This document shows positions 9,075-17,877 of a stretch of DNA of 47,347 bases, piece after piece (the first letter of the stretch is position 1; each line of letters begins with the position of its first letter). The translations under genes were made by a program, and so were the position numbers. The stretch covers positions 1 to 47,347 of the forward strand of contig MEFP01000023.1 of NCBI GenBank assembly GCA_001725155.1, read 5' to 3'. The notes beneath the pieces are model-generated. The model was not told the origin of the DNA, did not search any database, and was given only the letters and a program-made list of their open reading frames with translations. The stretch is from Lysobacteraceae bacterium SCN 69-320 (GTDB lineage Bacteria > Pseudomonadota > Gammaproteobacteria > Xanthomonadales > Rhodanobacteraceae).

Positions 9075-10394
9075 TCAGCGAGCCGGCGCCGGCCGCGCGA
9101 TGCGCAGGATCGCGCGGTTGCGGTCGTCGGTGACCCAGATCGCCCCGTCGCCGGCGACGGCCAGGGATACCGGCGCCCCGCGCGGATGCGCGCCGTCGAC
9201 CCGATCCCAGCCTGGTGTCAGCACGCGGCCCTTCACGCTCGGCGCGCCGGCCGGATAGGGCAGCGAGCCGCGCGGATAGATCGCATAGTGGCCGCCGAGG
9301 TCGGTCAGCGGAACGCCGCGCGCGTCAGTCTCGACCGCAACGATGCGGCCGCCGGTGCGGCGATAGCCGTGCCAGGTCGTCAGCAGGCGACCCTGCAGGC
9401 GCGGGAACAGCGCGCCGTCGTAGTAGATCAGGCCCAGCGGCGCCGCATGCGGCGGCAGCAGGGCCCGCGGTCGCTCGCGTTCGCTGCAGCGCGCCTGCGT
9501 CCCGCTCCAGCCCGGCAGCGGCGTCTGCAGGTCCACGCAGTACGGCCAGCCATAGTGCGCGCCGGGGCGCAGCACGTTGATCTCGTCGTAGGGATGTTCG
9601 GGATCGTCCAGATCCACCGAGTTCTCGCCCTGCAGCAAGGTGCCCGAGACATGCCGCACCAGGGCGATGGAATTGCGCAGTCCCGCCGCGAGCACTGTGC
9701 TGTCCTCGCTCCAGCGTCCGTCGCCGAGATAGGCGTGGCGGCGCACCTGGGCGGTGTCGGCGGATTCGCGACAGGCGCCGTCGGCATCGGCGCGCGGCGT
9801 GCCGTCGGCGTCGAGGCAGCGGTCGCTCGGCGCGCCGACATCCACGAGCAGGGCGTCGTCGCCGTCGAACACGAAACTCGACAGCGGATGGCGGTTGTCG
9901 TGCAGCCGGTTGTCGGGCAGTCCGCCGATCACGGTGGCGACACTGGCCGCGACGTCGGCTGCGTCGGGATCGAGACTCAGGATGCGGTTCATCTCCGACA
10001 CGTAGATGCGCCCGTCCGGACCGCGCGCGACCGTATGCGGCATGCTCAGTCCGGTAACGAGCCTGTGCCAGGCGATCGTGCCGTCGCCGTGCGGCGACAG
10101 GCGCCAGACCGCGCCATGTCCGGCCTCCCAACTGCCGAGATCGGTGACCAGCCAGTCGCCGCCGGCCAGCGCGAGCAGGCCGCGCGGCAGGCGCGGACCG
10201 TCCGCACCTTCGCCCTGCCAGACCAGGCCCAGGCAATAGCCCGGTGCCATGCGCACGCGGGTCGCCGGCCAGCCGTCGCAGTCGCCGGTCTGCGCGTAGC
10301 GTTGATCGCCGGCGGCCTGTGCCGGCGCGACGCAGGACAGGGCCAGCAGCAGCGCCAGCCGCCCGCTGAAAGCCGTTCGATGCGGGTTCCCCAT
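9075..10394 (-). CDS. Secreted PQQ-type sugar dehydrogenase (glucose/sorbosone dehydrogenase fold)
   Basis: The 439-aa protein has a signal peptide (MGNPHRTAFSGRLALLLALSCVAPAQAA) and a six-bladed beta-propeller typical of soluble PQQ-dependent glucose and L-sorbosone dehydrogenases. Visible family marks are LPRGLLALAGGDWLVTDLG, GPDGRIYVSEMNRI, GLRNSIAL, GENSVDLDD, PYDEINVL and HYGWPYC, plus a final propeller strand GDGAIWVTDDRNRAILRI. Four or more Cys in the central part may form disulfides. The family oxidises sugars in the periplasm with PQQ, but several relatives have unknown substrates, so the reaction is inferred. The ATG at 10394 places the signal peptide correctly. Confidence 0.83.
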   Translation of the reverse strand: MGNPHRTAFSGRLALLLALSCVAPAQAAGDQRYAQTGDCDGWPATRVRMAPGYCLGLVWQGEGADGPRLPRGLLALAGGDWLVTDLGSWEAGHGAVWRLSPHGDGTIAWHRLVTGLSMPHTVARGPDGRIYVSEMNRILSLDPDAADVAASVATVIGGLPDNRLHDNRHPLSSFVFDGDDALLVDVGAPSDRCLDADGTPRADADGACRESADTAQVRRHAYLGDGRWSEDSTVLAAGLRNSIALVRHVSGTLLQGENSVDLDDPEHPYDEINVLRPGAHYGWPYCVDLQTPLPGWSGTQARCSERERPRALLPPHAAPLGLIYYDGALFPRLQGRLLTTWHGYRRTGGRIVAVETDARGVPLTDLGGHYAIYPRGSLPYPAGAPSVKGRVLTPGWDRVDGAHPRGAPVSLAVAGDGAIWVTDDRNRAILRIARPAPAR

Positions 10395-10615
10395 GGGCGC
10401 GATGCTGCCGCCGGGGGCGCGGCCCTGACAAGGCGCAGCGCTGGCGCTGCCGGTCGAGGCGGCGCTCGCGCCCGGTGTGCGCCGCGGTCAGTCGTCGGAG
10501 CGCGCCGACGTTCGCGTGCCGGACGGCAGGGCCCGCGGCGCGGACCGGCTGTCGCAGCGGTTGAGACTCGCGCCGGCTATAGCCGCTACCCCGTCTCAAC
10601 CGCCGATACGCCGCC

Positions 10616-13006
10616 ATGTCTACCGACCTCGCCCGACTGATCGCCGAGCGCCAGCCGGCGCCGCCCGACCCGGCGCGCCTGCTCGCGCGCCTCGCCCGGC
10701 GCTATGCAGACCGCATCACCGGTCATTTCACCGTGCCGGCGCGCGAAGGACGTTATGCGGAACTGCCGGCCGAGCTCGCGCCGGCGCTGCGCACGGCGCT
10801 GCAGACGCGCGGCATCCGGCAGCTGTACAGCCACCAGGCGCAGGCCTGGGAGTCGGTGCGCGCCGGCCGGCATACCGTCGTCGTGACGCCGACCGCGTCG
10901 GGCAAGAGCCTCTGCTATACCTTGCCCGTCGTCGACGCGGCGCTGCGCACGCGCGCCAAGGCGCTGTACCTGTTTCCGACCAAGGCGCTGGCGCAGGACC
11001 AGGTCGCCGAACTGCTCGAACTCAACCGCGCCGGGGATCTCGGCCTGCGCGCGCATACCTTCGACGGCGACACGCCCGGCGATGCGCGCCAGGCCATACG
11101 CCTGCACGGCGACATCGTCGTCAGCAATCCCGACATGCTGCATCAGGGCGTGCTGCCGCACCACACGAAATGGGCGCAGTTCTTCGAGAACCTGCGCTAC
11201 GTCGTCATCGACGAGATCCACAGCTACCGCGGCGTGTTCGGCTCGCATCTGGCCAACGTGCTGCGCCGGCTCGCGCGGATCTGCGCGTTCTACGGCACGC
11301 AGCCGACGTTCATCCTCTGCTCGGCCACGATAGGCAATCCGCGCGAACATGCCGAGGCGTTGATCGGCCAGCCGGTCAACGCGATCAGCGAAAGCGGCGC
11401 GCCGGTCGGCGAGAAGCACGTGCTGCTGTGGAATCCGCCGGTGATCAACGCCGATCTCGGCCTGCGCGCCTCGGCGCGCTCGCAGGTCACGCGCATCGCG
11501 CGCGCGGCGATACGCGCCGGACTCAAGGCGCTGCTGTTCGCGCCGTCGCGGCTCATGGTCGAGGTGCTCACCAAGTACCTCAAGGACGTGTTCGATCACG
11601 ACCCGCGCAAGCCGGCGCGCATCCACGCCTATCGCGGCGGCTACCTGCCGACCGAGCGCCGGCGCACCGAGCAGCTCATGCGCAGCGGCGCCGTCGACGG
11701 TCTGGTCAGCACCTCGGCGCTGGAGCTCGGCGTCGACATCGGCGCGCTCGACGTCGTACTGCTGCAGGGCTATCCGGGTTCGATCGCGGCGACCTGGCAG
11801 CGTTTCGGCCGTGCCGGCCGGCGCCAGCAGGCGGCGATCGGCGTGCTCGTCGCATCGAGCCAGCCGCTGGACCAGTACATCGTGCGGCATCCGGAATTCT
11901 TCCGCGACGCGCCGCCGGAACAGGCGCGCATCGCGCCGGACCAGCCGCTGATCCTGCTCGATCACATCCGCTGCGCCGCGTTCGAGCTGCCGTTCGTCGA
12001 CGGCGACGGCTTCGGTCCGGTCGAACCCGCGGCGTATCTGCAGGTGCTGGCCGATTCCGACGTCGTGCACCGCGAAGGCCAGCGCTGGGAATGGATCGCC
12101 GACGCGTATCCGGCCAACGCGGTCAACCTGCGCGCGGTCGCCGACGGCAATTTCGTCGTCGTCGACCGCAGCGACGGGCGCCAGGCCATCATCGCCGAGG
12201 TCGACTATTCCAGCGCCGCGCTGACCCTGTACGAAGGCGCGATCCACATGGTGCAGTCGCTGCCCTATCAGGTGGAGAAGCTCGACTGGGACGGCCGCAA
12301 GGCCTATGTCACGCGTACCAACGTCGACTACTACACCGACGCGATCGACTACACGCGGCTCAAGGTGCTCGAACGTTTCGACGGCGTGCGTGCGGGCCAG
12401 GGCAATGCCTATCACGGCGAAGTGCACGTCGTACGCCGCGTCGCCGGCTACAAGAAGATCCGCTACTACACCCACGAGAACATCGGTTACGGCCCGGTCA
12501 CCCTGCCGGACCAGGAGCTGCATACGACGGCGCTCTGGTGGCAGCTGCCGCAGGAGGCGCTGGACGAAGCCTTCGCTTCGCGCCAGGACGCGCTGGACGG
12601 CTTTCTCGGCGCGGCCACGGCGCTGCATACGGTAGCCAGCGTGCGCGTCATGGCCGAGGCGCGCGACCTCATGAAATCCGTCGGTAGCGGCGATGCGAGC
12701 GCCTTCGTCGAGCGCGACCAGCGCGGCCGCGGCCAGTGGCGCGCGGCCGAGGCCGGCGCCGACGCCGAGCGCTTCACCCCGACGGTCTATCTGTACGACA
12801 ACTACCCCGGCGGCGTGGGCCTGAGCGATCCGCTGTTCCGCGTGCAGGCCGAACTGGTGCGCGAAGCCGCGGCGCTGGTCGATGCCTGCAGCTGCCGCGC
12901 CGGCTGCCCGGCCTGCATCGGCCCGGTGCTCGCCGCCGCCGAGGACGCCGCGGCCACGCCCAAGGCGCAGGCCCTGCGCGTGCTCGCGTTGCTGCGCGGC
13001 CCATGA
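10616..13006 (+). CDS. mrfA: MrfA/YprA-type DEXH helicase with C-terminal DUF1998 zinc domain
   Basis: This is a superfamily 2 helicase, 796 aa. Walker A is PTASGKS (K97), the DEIH box is at 199-202, and motif VI is RFGRAGRR. The C-terminal part is a DUF1998 domain ending in the cysteine cluster C758-S-C760-x3-C764-x2-C767, the zinc site of Bacillus MrfA. MrfA works with an exonuclease (MrfB) to excise mitomycin-type DNA adducts independently of UvrABC. Here the helicase stop overlaps the next start by ATGA (13003-13006), and that gene is the exonuclease, so the pair is translationally coupled. The start follows a CGCCGCC stretch without a strong Shine-Dalgarno site. Confidence 0.92.
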   Translation: MSTDLARLIAERQPAPPDPARLLARLARRYADRITGHFTVPAREGRYAELPAELAPALRTALQTRGIRQLYSHQAQAWESVRAGRHTVVVTPTASGKSLCYTLPVVDAALRTRAKALYLFPTKALAQDQVAELLELNRAGDLGLRAHTFDGDTPGDARQAIRLHGDIVVSNPDMLHQGVLPHHTKWAQFFENLRYVVIDEIHSYRGVFGSHLANVLRRLARICAFYGTQPTFILCSATIGNPREHAEALIGQPVNAISESGAPVGEKHVLLWNPPVINADLGLRASARSQVTRIARAAIRAGLKALLFAPSRLMVEVLTKYLKDVFDHDPRKPARIHAYRGGYLPTERRRTEQLMRSGAVDGLVSTSALELGVDIGALDVVLLQGYPGSIAATWQRFGRAGRRQQAAIGVLVASSQPLDQYIVRHPEFFRDAPPEQARIAPDQPLILLDHIRCAAFELPFVDGDGFGPVEPAAYLQVLADSDVVHREGQRWEWIADAYPANAVNLRAVADGNFVVVDRSDGRQAIIAEVDYSSAALTLYEGAIHMVQSLPYQVEKLDWDGRKAYVTRTNVDYYTDAIDYTRLKVLERFDGVRAGQGNAYHGEVHVVRRVAGYKKIRYYTHENIGYGPVTLPDQELHTTALWWQLPQEALDEAFASRQDALDGFLGAATALHTVASVRVMAEARDLMKSVGSGDASAFVERDQRGRGQWRAAEAGADAERFTPTVYLYDNYPGGVGLSDPLFRVQAELVREAAALVDACSCRAGCPACIGPVLAAAEDAAATPKAQALRVLALLRGP

Positions 13007-14121
13007 GCGCGCTGGTCGAAAAGCTGCAGCGGCTGCGCCGCGAGGCCGGCGTGCGGCAGGACGCCGCGTCGCCGCGCGGCGGTGCGGTGGCAGCCGCGGC
13101 GAGTGCGGTACCGGTGGCGGCCGATATGGCCGGCGCGAGGCGGAGGCCGGATTCGCCCGATGCAGCCGCCACGCAGATGCCGGGTGCAGCCGGTAGTCCG
13201 GCCTTGCCGGCCGGTTCCGCCGACGCGGGGGCTGTCGGCGCGGGGCGCAGGCCGCTCGCCGCCGCGGGCACGACGAAGCTTGCGGCAGGGGAGCTCGCGT
13301 CGCGCGATGCCGCCGCGGCCGCGCTCCCGTCCGCGGCGATGCCCGTGGCGCGTGCCGTCGCCGAACTCGCGCGGCTGCGTCGTCTGCTCGACCTGCGTCC
13401 CGCGCGCAGCCTGGCGCCGCGCACCGCCCCCGCGCCGGAGCCGCCGCTGAGCGGCGACTGCATCGCGCCGGGGCTGTACGCGATCGAGCGGCGCTATGCC
13501 GCGGTCGCGACTGCGCCGCTGCTGCCGCCGCGCTGGTGCGACGGCGCACCGGTCGCGCGCGAACGTTTCCTGTGCTTCGACACGGAGACCACCGGCCTGG
13601 CCGGCGGCAGCGGCACGCGCGCGTTCATGATCGGCGCGGCCGACTGGCATGGCGGCGAGCTGCGCGTGCGTCAGCTGTATCTGACCGCGATGGCCGGCGA
13701 GGCGGCCATGCTCGACGCCTTCGCCGCCTGGCTGCGCCCGGACACCGTGCTGGTCAGCTACAACGGTCGCAGCTACGACGCGCCGCTGCTGGCCACGCGC
13801 TATCGCCTGCAGCGCCTGGCCGATCCGTTGCGCGGCCTCGCCCACGTCGATCTGCTGCATCCGGTGCGACGCGTCTATCGCGGGCGCTGGGAAAACTGCC
13901 GGCTCGCCACGATCGAGCGGAACGTGCTGCGCATCGTGCGCGACGACGATCTGCCGGGCTCCGAGGCGCCGGCGGCCTGGCGCAGCTATCTGCGTGCGGG
14001 AAAGACCACGGACCTGCTGCGCGTGCTCGAACACAATCGCCAGGATGTGGCGACCCTGGCGCGTCTGCTGGAGCACATGGATCAGAACGCGACGCCGGCG
14101 GCCTGGCTCACTTCGGCTTGA
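13003..14121 (+). CDS. mrfB: MrfB/YprB-type RNase H-like exonuclease
   Basis: The 372-aa protein has an Ala/Arg-rich, low-complexity N-terminal 140 residues, then a DEDD exonuclease domain: FDTETTGLAGG (D193, E195), SYNGRSYDAPLL (third Asp) and the closing EHNRQDVATLARL segment (fourth Asp). This is the YprB ribonuclease H-like family; in Bacillus, MrfB is the metal-dependent exonuclease partner of MrfA in repair of mitomycin C damage. The four-base overlap with the helicase gene supports joint production. The long disordered N-terminus is unusual and may be a tether. Later starts are possible, but ATG 13003 is preferred because of the overlap. Confidence 0.9.
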   Translation: MSALVEKLQRLRREAGVRQDAASPRGGAVAAAASAVPVAADMAGARRRPDSPDAAATQMPGAAGSPALPAGSADAGAVGAGRRPLAAAGTTKLAAGELASRDAAAAALPSAAMPVARAVAELARLRRLLDLRPARSLAPRTAPAPEPPLSGDCIAPGLYAIERRYAAVATAPLLPPRWCDGAPVARERFLCFDTETTGLAGGSGTRAFMIGAADWHGGELRVRQLYLTAMAGEAAMLDAFAAWLRPDTVLVSYNGRSYDAPLLATRYRLQRLADPLRGLAHVDLLHPVRRVYRGRWENCRLATIERNVLRIVRDDDLPGSEAPAAWRSYLRAGKTTDLLRVLEHNRQDVATLARLLEHMDQNATPAAWLTSA

Positions 14122-14457
14122 GCCAGTCGCCGGCGTGCGGGGGGAAGCAGGAAGACCGGAATCGTCAACCGTACCGGAATCCGGGTCGATTCCGAGGCAC
14201 GCAAGGGACGGCGAAACGCACGCGCAGCGGGCGTTTGGCGGGGTTGCGGGTGCGTGCGGCAGGGCATGGCGGCATTGCTGCTGGCGTAGTCCGGATCTTT
14301 GCGAAAAGGGGGCCTGGATGGGATCGCGGGAGGTGGCGAGCTTCCGTGCAGCTGCGCCGCGACCCCACCCGGGCTGTGAAACGTCAGGGCCCGCTCAGTA
14401 AACCCTGTCGTGGCCGCGTACTGCTCCTGCTGCCTTTGTCCGGCGCGGCCAGGCCGG
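14122..14457. other. Intergenic stretch between convergent mrfB and a small gene
   Basis: I found no gene. A pair of near-repeats, ACCGGAATCGTC and ACCGGAATCCGG, lies around 14155-14185. I saw no clear terminator with a T-tract. Confidence 0.4.
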
Positions 14458-14733
14458 TCAGATGATGCGGCACTGCAAGCCGCAGAGCTGGTCCTCGTGC
14501 AAGGCGTCGGCGACGTGGCGCCAGGTCCGGTCCGGGTTCAGCTCGCCGCGATAGAGCATCGCGTCGATCTCGATCTCGAACGTCGGCCACTCGTCGCGCG
14601 GCGTCTGCAGTTGACGTACGCGATAGTGTCCGTGTGGCATGGCCTCGAACAGGATGTTCAGCAAGGTTTCGCGCGCGAGATCCGGCTCCTGGTTGATCGC
14701 GACTGACCGCATGCTGGTCCAGTTGAAGCCCAT
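14458..14733 (-). CDS. Small conserved-looking cytoplasmic protein, unknown
   Basis: The 91-aa protein starts MGFNWTSMRSVAINQEPDL and alternates short amphipathic helices and strands (YRVRQLQTPRDEWPTFEIEIDAMLYR), suggesting a compact alpha/beta fold. The ATG at 14733 has an excellent GGAGGGAG site just upstream, which decides the start against a longer frame. There is no signal peptide and no motif I recognise. It lies downstream of the two-component pair on the same strand, but the intervening 156 bp makes co-transcription uncertain. Confidence 0.65.
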   Translation of the reverse strand: MGFNWTSMRSVAINQEPDLARETLLNILFEAMPHGHYRVRQLQTPRDEWPTFEIEIDAMLYRGELNPDRTWRHVADALHEDQLCGLQCRII

Positions 14734-14889
14734 GGCTCCCTCCGTCGTCACCGGGGTTGATCACAATGTAGCAATCTCCACGTCGCACGGCGCGCGGAGT
14801 TTCCCCTACGCGCAACCGGGATTTGAGCCTATGCCGGTAGACATGCGCCGCCGTCGCGCCGTGGAAGGAGCGGTGGCGCGGTTCGCTGC

Positions 14890-15618
14890 TCAGTCGGCGC
14901 GCAGGCCGAAGCGCTGGCGCAGGACTTCGCAGTAGCCGCGCCCGGACAGCAGCGTCGCGCCCGACTCCAGACGCAGGCGGTAGCGCGCGGAATCCAGCGG
15001 CTCGATTTCGGCCACGCCGCCGAGGCGTACGAGCAGCGAGCGGTGGATGCGGGCAAAACGCTGCGGATCGAGCTCGGTCTGCAGCGCCGTCAGTGTCTTG
15101 CGCACCACGAAGCTGCGGCCGGCCGCGTGGAGCTCCACGTAATTGGCCTGGGCGACCACGTAGTCGATGCTGTCCACGGCAATCAGCTGCAGGCGCCGTC
15201 CGATCGGCAGCGCCAGGCGTTCGGCGTAGCGCGGCCCGGGTGTCGGCACGTCGCTGCGCAGCCGTTCGCGTACGCGCTGCAGGGTTTCGCGCAGGCGCTC
15301 GGGCTCCACCGGCTTGAGCAGGTAATCCGTTGCGGCGATCGAGAATGCACGCAGCGCATGCTGTGCGTAGGCGGTCACGAAGACGACGCTCGCCGGTGGC
15401 GGCTGCAGTTGGCGCAGCGCGTCGAAGCCGTCGCACTCGGGCATCGCGATGTCGGTCAGCAGCAGGTCCGCCGGCGCGCGCGCCCAGCCGGCGGCAAGCG
15501 TCGCGGCGCACTCGTAGTCGCCGCAGATCACCAGGTTGGGGTCCGCCGCGAGCAGGCGGCGCAGGCGTGCTCGCGCCAGCGCTTCGTCGTCGACGATGGC
15601 CACGCGCAGCAGCCTCAT
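14890..15618 (-). CDS. LytTR-family response regulator
   Basis: This is a 242-aa two-component regulator. The receiver domain (1-120) shows acidic residues D10 and D11, phospho-acceptor D56 in LLLTDIAMP, and K102 in DYLLKPVE. A LytTR DNA-binding domain (about 135-240) contains IDSIDYVVAQANYVELH and FARIHRSLLVRL. The family, including AlgR and LytT, binds tandem direct repeats and controls surface structures, exopolysaccharide or metabolism. The ATG at 15618 overlaps the sensor kinase stop by four bases, which fixes both the start and the pairing. The target genes cannot be read from this window. Confidence 0.93.
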   Translation of the reverse strand: MRLLRVAIVDDEALARARLRRLLAADPNLVICGDYECAATLAAGWARAPADLLLTDIAMPECDGFDALRQLQPPPASVVFVTAYAQHALRAFSIAATDYLLKPVEPERLRETLQRVRERLRSDVPTPGPRYAERLALPIGRRLQLIAVDSIDYVVAQANYVELHAAGRSFVVRKTLTALQTELDPQRFARIHRSLLVRLGGVAEIEPLDSARYRLRLESGATLLSGRGYCEVLRQRFGLRAD

Positions 15619-16706
15619 GCCGCGCCGGCCTGCGCCTGGCTCGGCACCGTGCGTTGCGGAATGCATACCCGTACGTCGGTGCGGCCTGCGGAGTCGGTCT
15701 GCATGCTGAGCCGCCATGCGTCGCCATAGAGGCAGCGCAGCCGCGCACGGGTATTGGCCAGGCCGATGCCGAAGCCGTTGTCGACCGTATTGGCCGGCCC
15801 GGCTACGCCGTCGCTGACCACACTCAACGCCAGCTGCTGCCCTTCGGCGGCCGCGCCGATCTGTACGCGGCCAGGTCGGCGCCGCGGCGTGATGCCGTGG
15901 ACGATCGCGTTTTCCACCAGCGGCTGCAGCAGCAGCGCCGGTACGAAGAAATCCAGGCAGTCCGCGTCGATGCGCCAGTCCAGTTGCAGGCGCCTGCCGA
16001 GCCGGATCTGTTCGATCGAAAGGTAGTGGCGCAGTAGCGCGACTTCTTCGGCGAGCCGGACTTCCTGCCGGGTCGAGTTCGACAGGCTGCGCCGGAGCAG
16101 TGCCGACAGCGACAACAGGGCGTGTTCGGCAGCGTCGGCGTCATAGTGGATGAGTTCGGCGATGGAATTGAGCGCATTGAACAGGAAGTGCGGATTGAGT
16201 TGCGCCGCCAGGGCGTCCAGGCGCGCGTGCGTCAGGCCGGCTTCGAGTTCGCCGATGCGCTCTCGCTGCCGGCGTGCGCGCTCCGCGTAGACGGGGGCAT
16301 GCACGATGCCGATGACCGCGCAGCACAGCGGTGCGCTGTGGCGGGCGCTGCCGAGCAGCAGTTCCGTGAGGTCAGGCGTTTCGGGATACCAGTAGTGCAG
16401 CAGCGGGTCGAGCAGGCCGACATAGGCCGCGCGCAGCAGTACGACGACGGCGACGGCGGCGGCGAGCACCGGCAGGCTGCGCTGCCAGCGGCCGCGTTCC
16501 AGCGGAAACCGTTCGACGAGTGCGTACAGCGCGACGCTCACCGGAATCCACGGCAACATGCCGGCGGCGCTCAGGCGCAGCGCCTGAGCCGGTCCCAGCG
16601 GCTTGCCGTCGAACCAATAGACGCCCATCAGCTGGCCGGTCAGTGCCAGCGTGTAAGCCAGCCACCCGGCTGCGGCCAGCAGCCAAAGCGAAGTCGAGCG
16701 GCGCAT
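15615..16706 (-). CDS. LytS/AlgZ-type sensor histidine kinase (His_kinase family)
   Basis: The 363-aa protein has four transmembrane segments in residues 1-140 and no obvious periplasmic sensor domain. The phospho-acceptor H173 lies in LNPHFLFNALNSI, diagnostic of the His_kinase (HPK7/8-like) family. The N box is LQPLVENAIVHG and the G box is GFGIGLANTRARL. It should phosphorylate the adjacent LytTR regulator, with which it shares an ATGA overlap. AlgZ-like kinases are sometimes atypical, but the ATP-site motifs here look intact. The signal is unknown. Confidence 0.92.
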   Translation of the reverse strand: MRRSTSLWLLAAAGWLAYTLALTGQLMGVYWFDGKPLGPAQALRLSAAGMLPWIPVSVALYALVERFPLERGRWQRSLPVLAAAVAVVVLLRAAYVGLLDPLLHYWYPETPDLTELLLGSARHSAPLCCAVIGIVHAPVYAERARRQRERIGELEAGLTHARLDALAAQLNPHFLFNALNSIAELIHYDADAAEHALLSLSALLRRSLSNSTRQEVRLAEEVALLRHYLSIEQIRLGRRLQLDWRIDADCLDFFVPALLLQPLVENAIVHGITPRRRPGRVQIGAAAEGQQLALSVVSDGVAGPANTVDNGFGIGLANTRARLRCLYGDAWRLSMQTDSAGRTDVRVCIPQRTVPSQAQAGAA

Positions 16707-17133
16707 GAAAGGGATTCGGCCCTGCGGCGGCGGGAAGGATGGCCGGCACGACGGCAGTCGCGCGCGGCGCGGCGATGCCGTGATACCGGCCCGGACACTA
16801 GAGCAGCGCAGCGGCGCTCACAAGCGATCGGCGGCGTTCGTCCTGGCCGGCGTGCAGTTCGTCCCAGCCGATTGCGCGCGTTCGCCCGGGGGCGTCGGCG
16901 CGGGGAAGCTCCAGGCCGTGCCGCGGCGGGTCGTGCGGTGTCCCTTGCGCGGCCTGCGCAGGCCGCCAGCAGCCGGCGACAGCCCGTGTGTTCGTCGCAG
17001 CGGGCCTGCTGTTCGTCCATCGGAAAAGGCGGCCGGTCCCGTCGCCGTTGCGGCGCGACCGGCGCGCACGCCCAACTGTGACGGCCGGATCGCCGCGGCG
17101 GCCCGCGGCGGGCGAAACCATCGACGCAATGAC
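16707..17133. other. Intergenic region between divergent kinase and glutaredoxin genes
   Basis: No supportable gene was seen; a long open frame here is only the high-GC extension of the glutaredoxin frame. A perfect 14-bp palindrome GGCCTGC/GCAGGCC lies at 16951-16964 and could be an operator or hairpin. Promoters for both divergent genes must lie here, but I cannot place them. Confidence 0.4.
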
Positions 17134-17541
17134 ATGAACATGCGCCTATTGACTCGTTGGCTACTGCCGGTTGCGGCTCTGCCGGCCTTCTTCCTCGGCG
17201 GTCTGCATTTCGCACCTGCGGCGAGTAACGCCTGGCGCAGCTGGTTCCCGCCGCCGGAGTTCGTGAGCGGCGATTTCTCCGCACTGCAGGCGGCGGCGCA
17301 AAGCCGCGTCGTGCTGTACGCGACCTCGACCTGTCCGTATTGCGCCCAGGTGCGCCGCCTGCTCGACGGCGCCGGCGTGAGCTATCGCGAATACCGCATC
17401 GACGCGTCCACCGCGGCGGACGCGGAGTTTCGCCGTCTCGACGGCCGTGTCGTGCCGCTGCTGTTCATCGGCCAGCGGCGTATCAGCGGATTCCGCGAGC
17501 AGGCTATCCGCGATGCGCTCGCGGTGTTGCCCGCGCAATGA
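17134..17541 (+). CDS. Membrane-anchored glutaredoxin
   Basis: The 135-aa protein starts MNMRLLTRWLLPVAALPAFFLGG, one N-terminal transmembrane or uncleaved signal segment, then a short linker and a glutaredoxin fold (about 57-135). The active site is C67-P-Y-C70 in ATSTCPYCAQVRRLLDGAG, the cis-Pro is in DGRVVPLLFIG, and GFREQAIRDAL closes the fold. Orientation suggests the domain faces the periplasm or is tethered at the inner face. It may reduce or isomerise disulfides. A secreted eight-Cys peptide is encoded 55 bp downstream on the same strand, a possible substrate. ATG 17140 is an alternative start. Confidence 0.85.
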   Translation: MNMRLLTRWLLPVAALPAFFLGGLHFAPAASNAWRSWFPPPEFVSGDFSALQAAAQSRVVLYATSTCPYCAQVRRLLDGAGVSYREYRIDASTAADAEFRRLDGRVVPLLFIGQRRISGFREQAIRDALAVLPAQ

Positions 17542-17596
17542 AAGGCGCAGGGCCCGGCCTGGGAGAGGGCCTGTTCACTGCTGGAGGACATTGCTC

Positions 17597-17812
17597 ATGA
17601 AGAAGTTCCATTCGACGGTATTTGCGCTCGCTCTGGCCCTGGCCGGCGGACTCGGCGCGGGTTTCTCCACGGCCAGCGTGGCCGATCCCGGATGTATCGG
17701 CGGCTGCATGTCGGCGCGCTACGAGTGCAAGGCGATGTGTCCCGGATTGAACGGCGTCTGTGCGGCGGCTTGCGACGCCGGGTACCAGGCCTGCAAGGCA
17801 GCCTGCGGCTGA
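17597..17812 (+). CDS. Tiny secreted peptide with four regularly spaced Cx3C motifs
   Basis: The 71-aa precursor has a signal peptide (MKKFHSTVFALALALAGGLG, cleavage near ASVA-DP), leaving a mature peptide of about 43 residues with eight Cys. Their spacing is exact: C-x3-C-x6 repeated four times (CIGGC, CKAMC, CAAAC, CKAAC). An 11-residue period fits two to three helical turns, so all Cys could line one helix face or staple a helical hairpin. I do not recognise a named family. GGAGG at 17583-17587 sets the start. Metal (for example copper) binding or disulfide-rich peptide are both possible. It lies directly after the membrane glutaredoxin. Confidence 0.8.
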   Translation: MKKFHSTVFALALALAGGLGAGFSTASVADPGCIGGCMSARYECKAMCPGLNGVCAAACDAGYQACKAACG

Positions 17813-17877
17813 CAGGGCGCCGGCGCGCCGGCAGGCCACGGACGGCTCGCCGGCGCGACATCCCCGGCCGGGGCGGC

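Noticed and set aside
10586-13549. 987-codon minus-strand open frame across mrfA
   Set aside because: Antisense shadow of two well-supported genes, Arg/Ala/Asp-rich, with no domain.
14755-14769. TTGATCACAATGTAG as a fourth FNR-type box
   Set aside because: The right half (ATGTA) does not match ATCAA and no denitrification gene follows.
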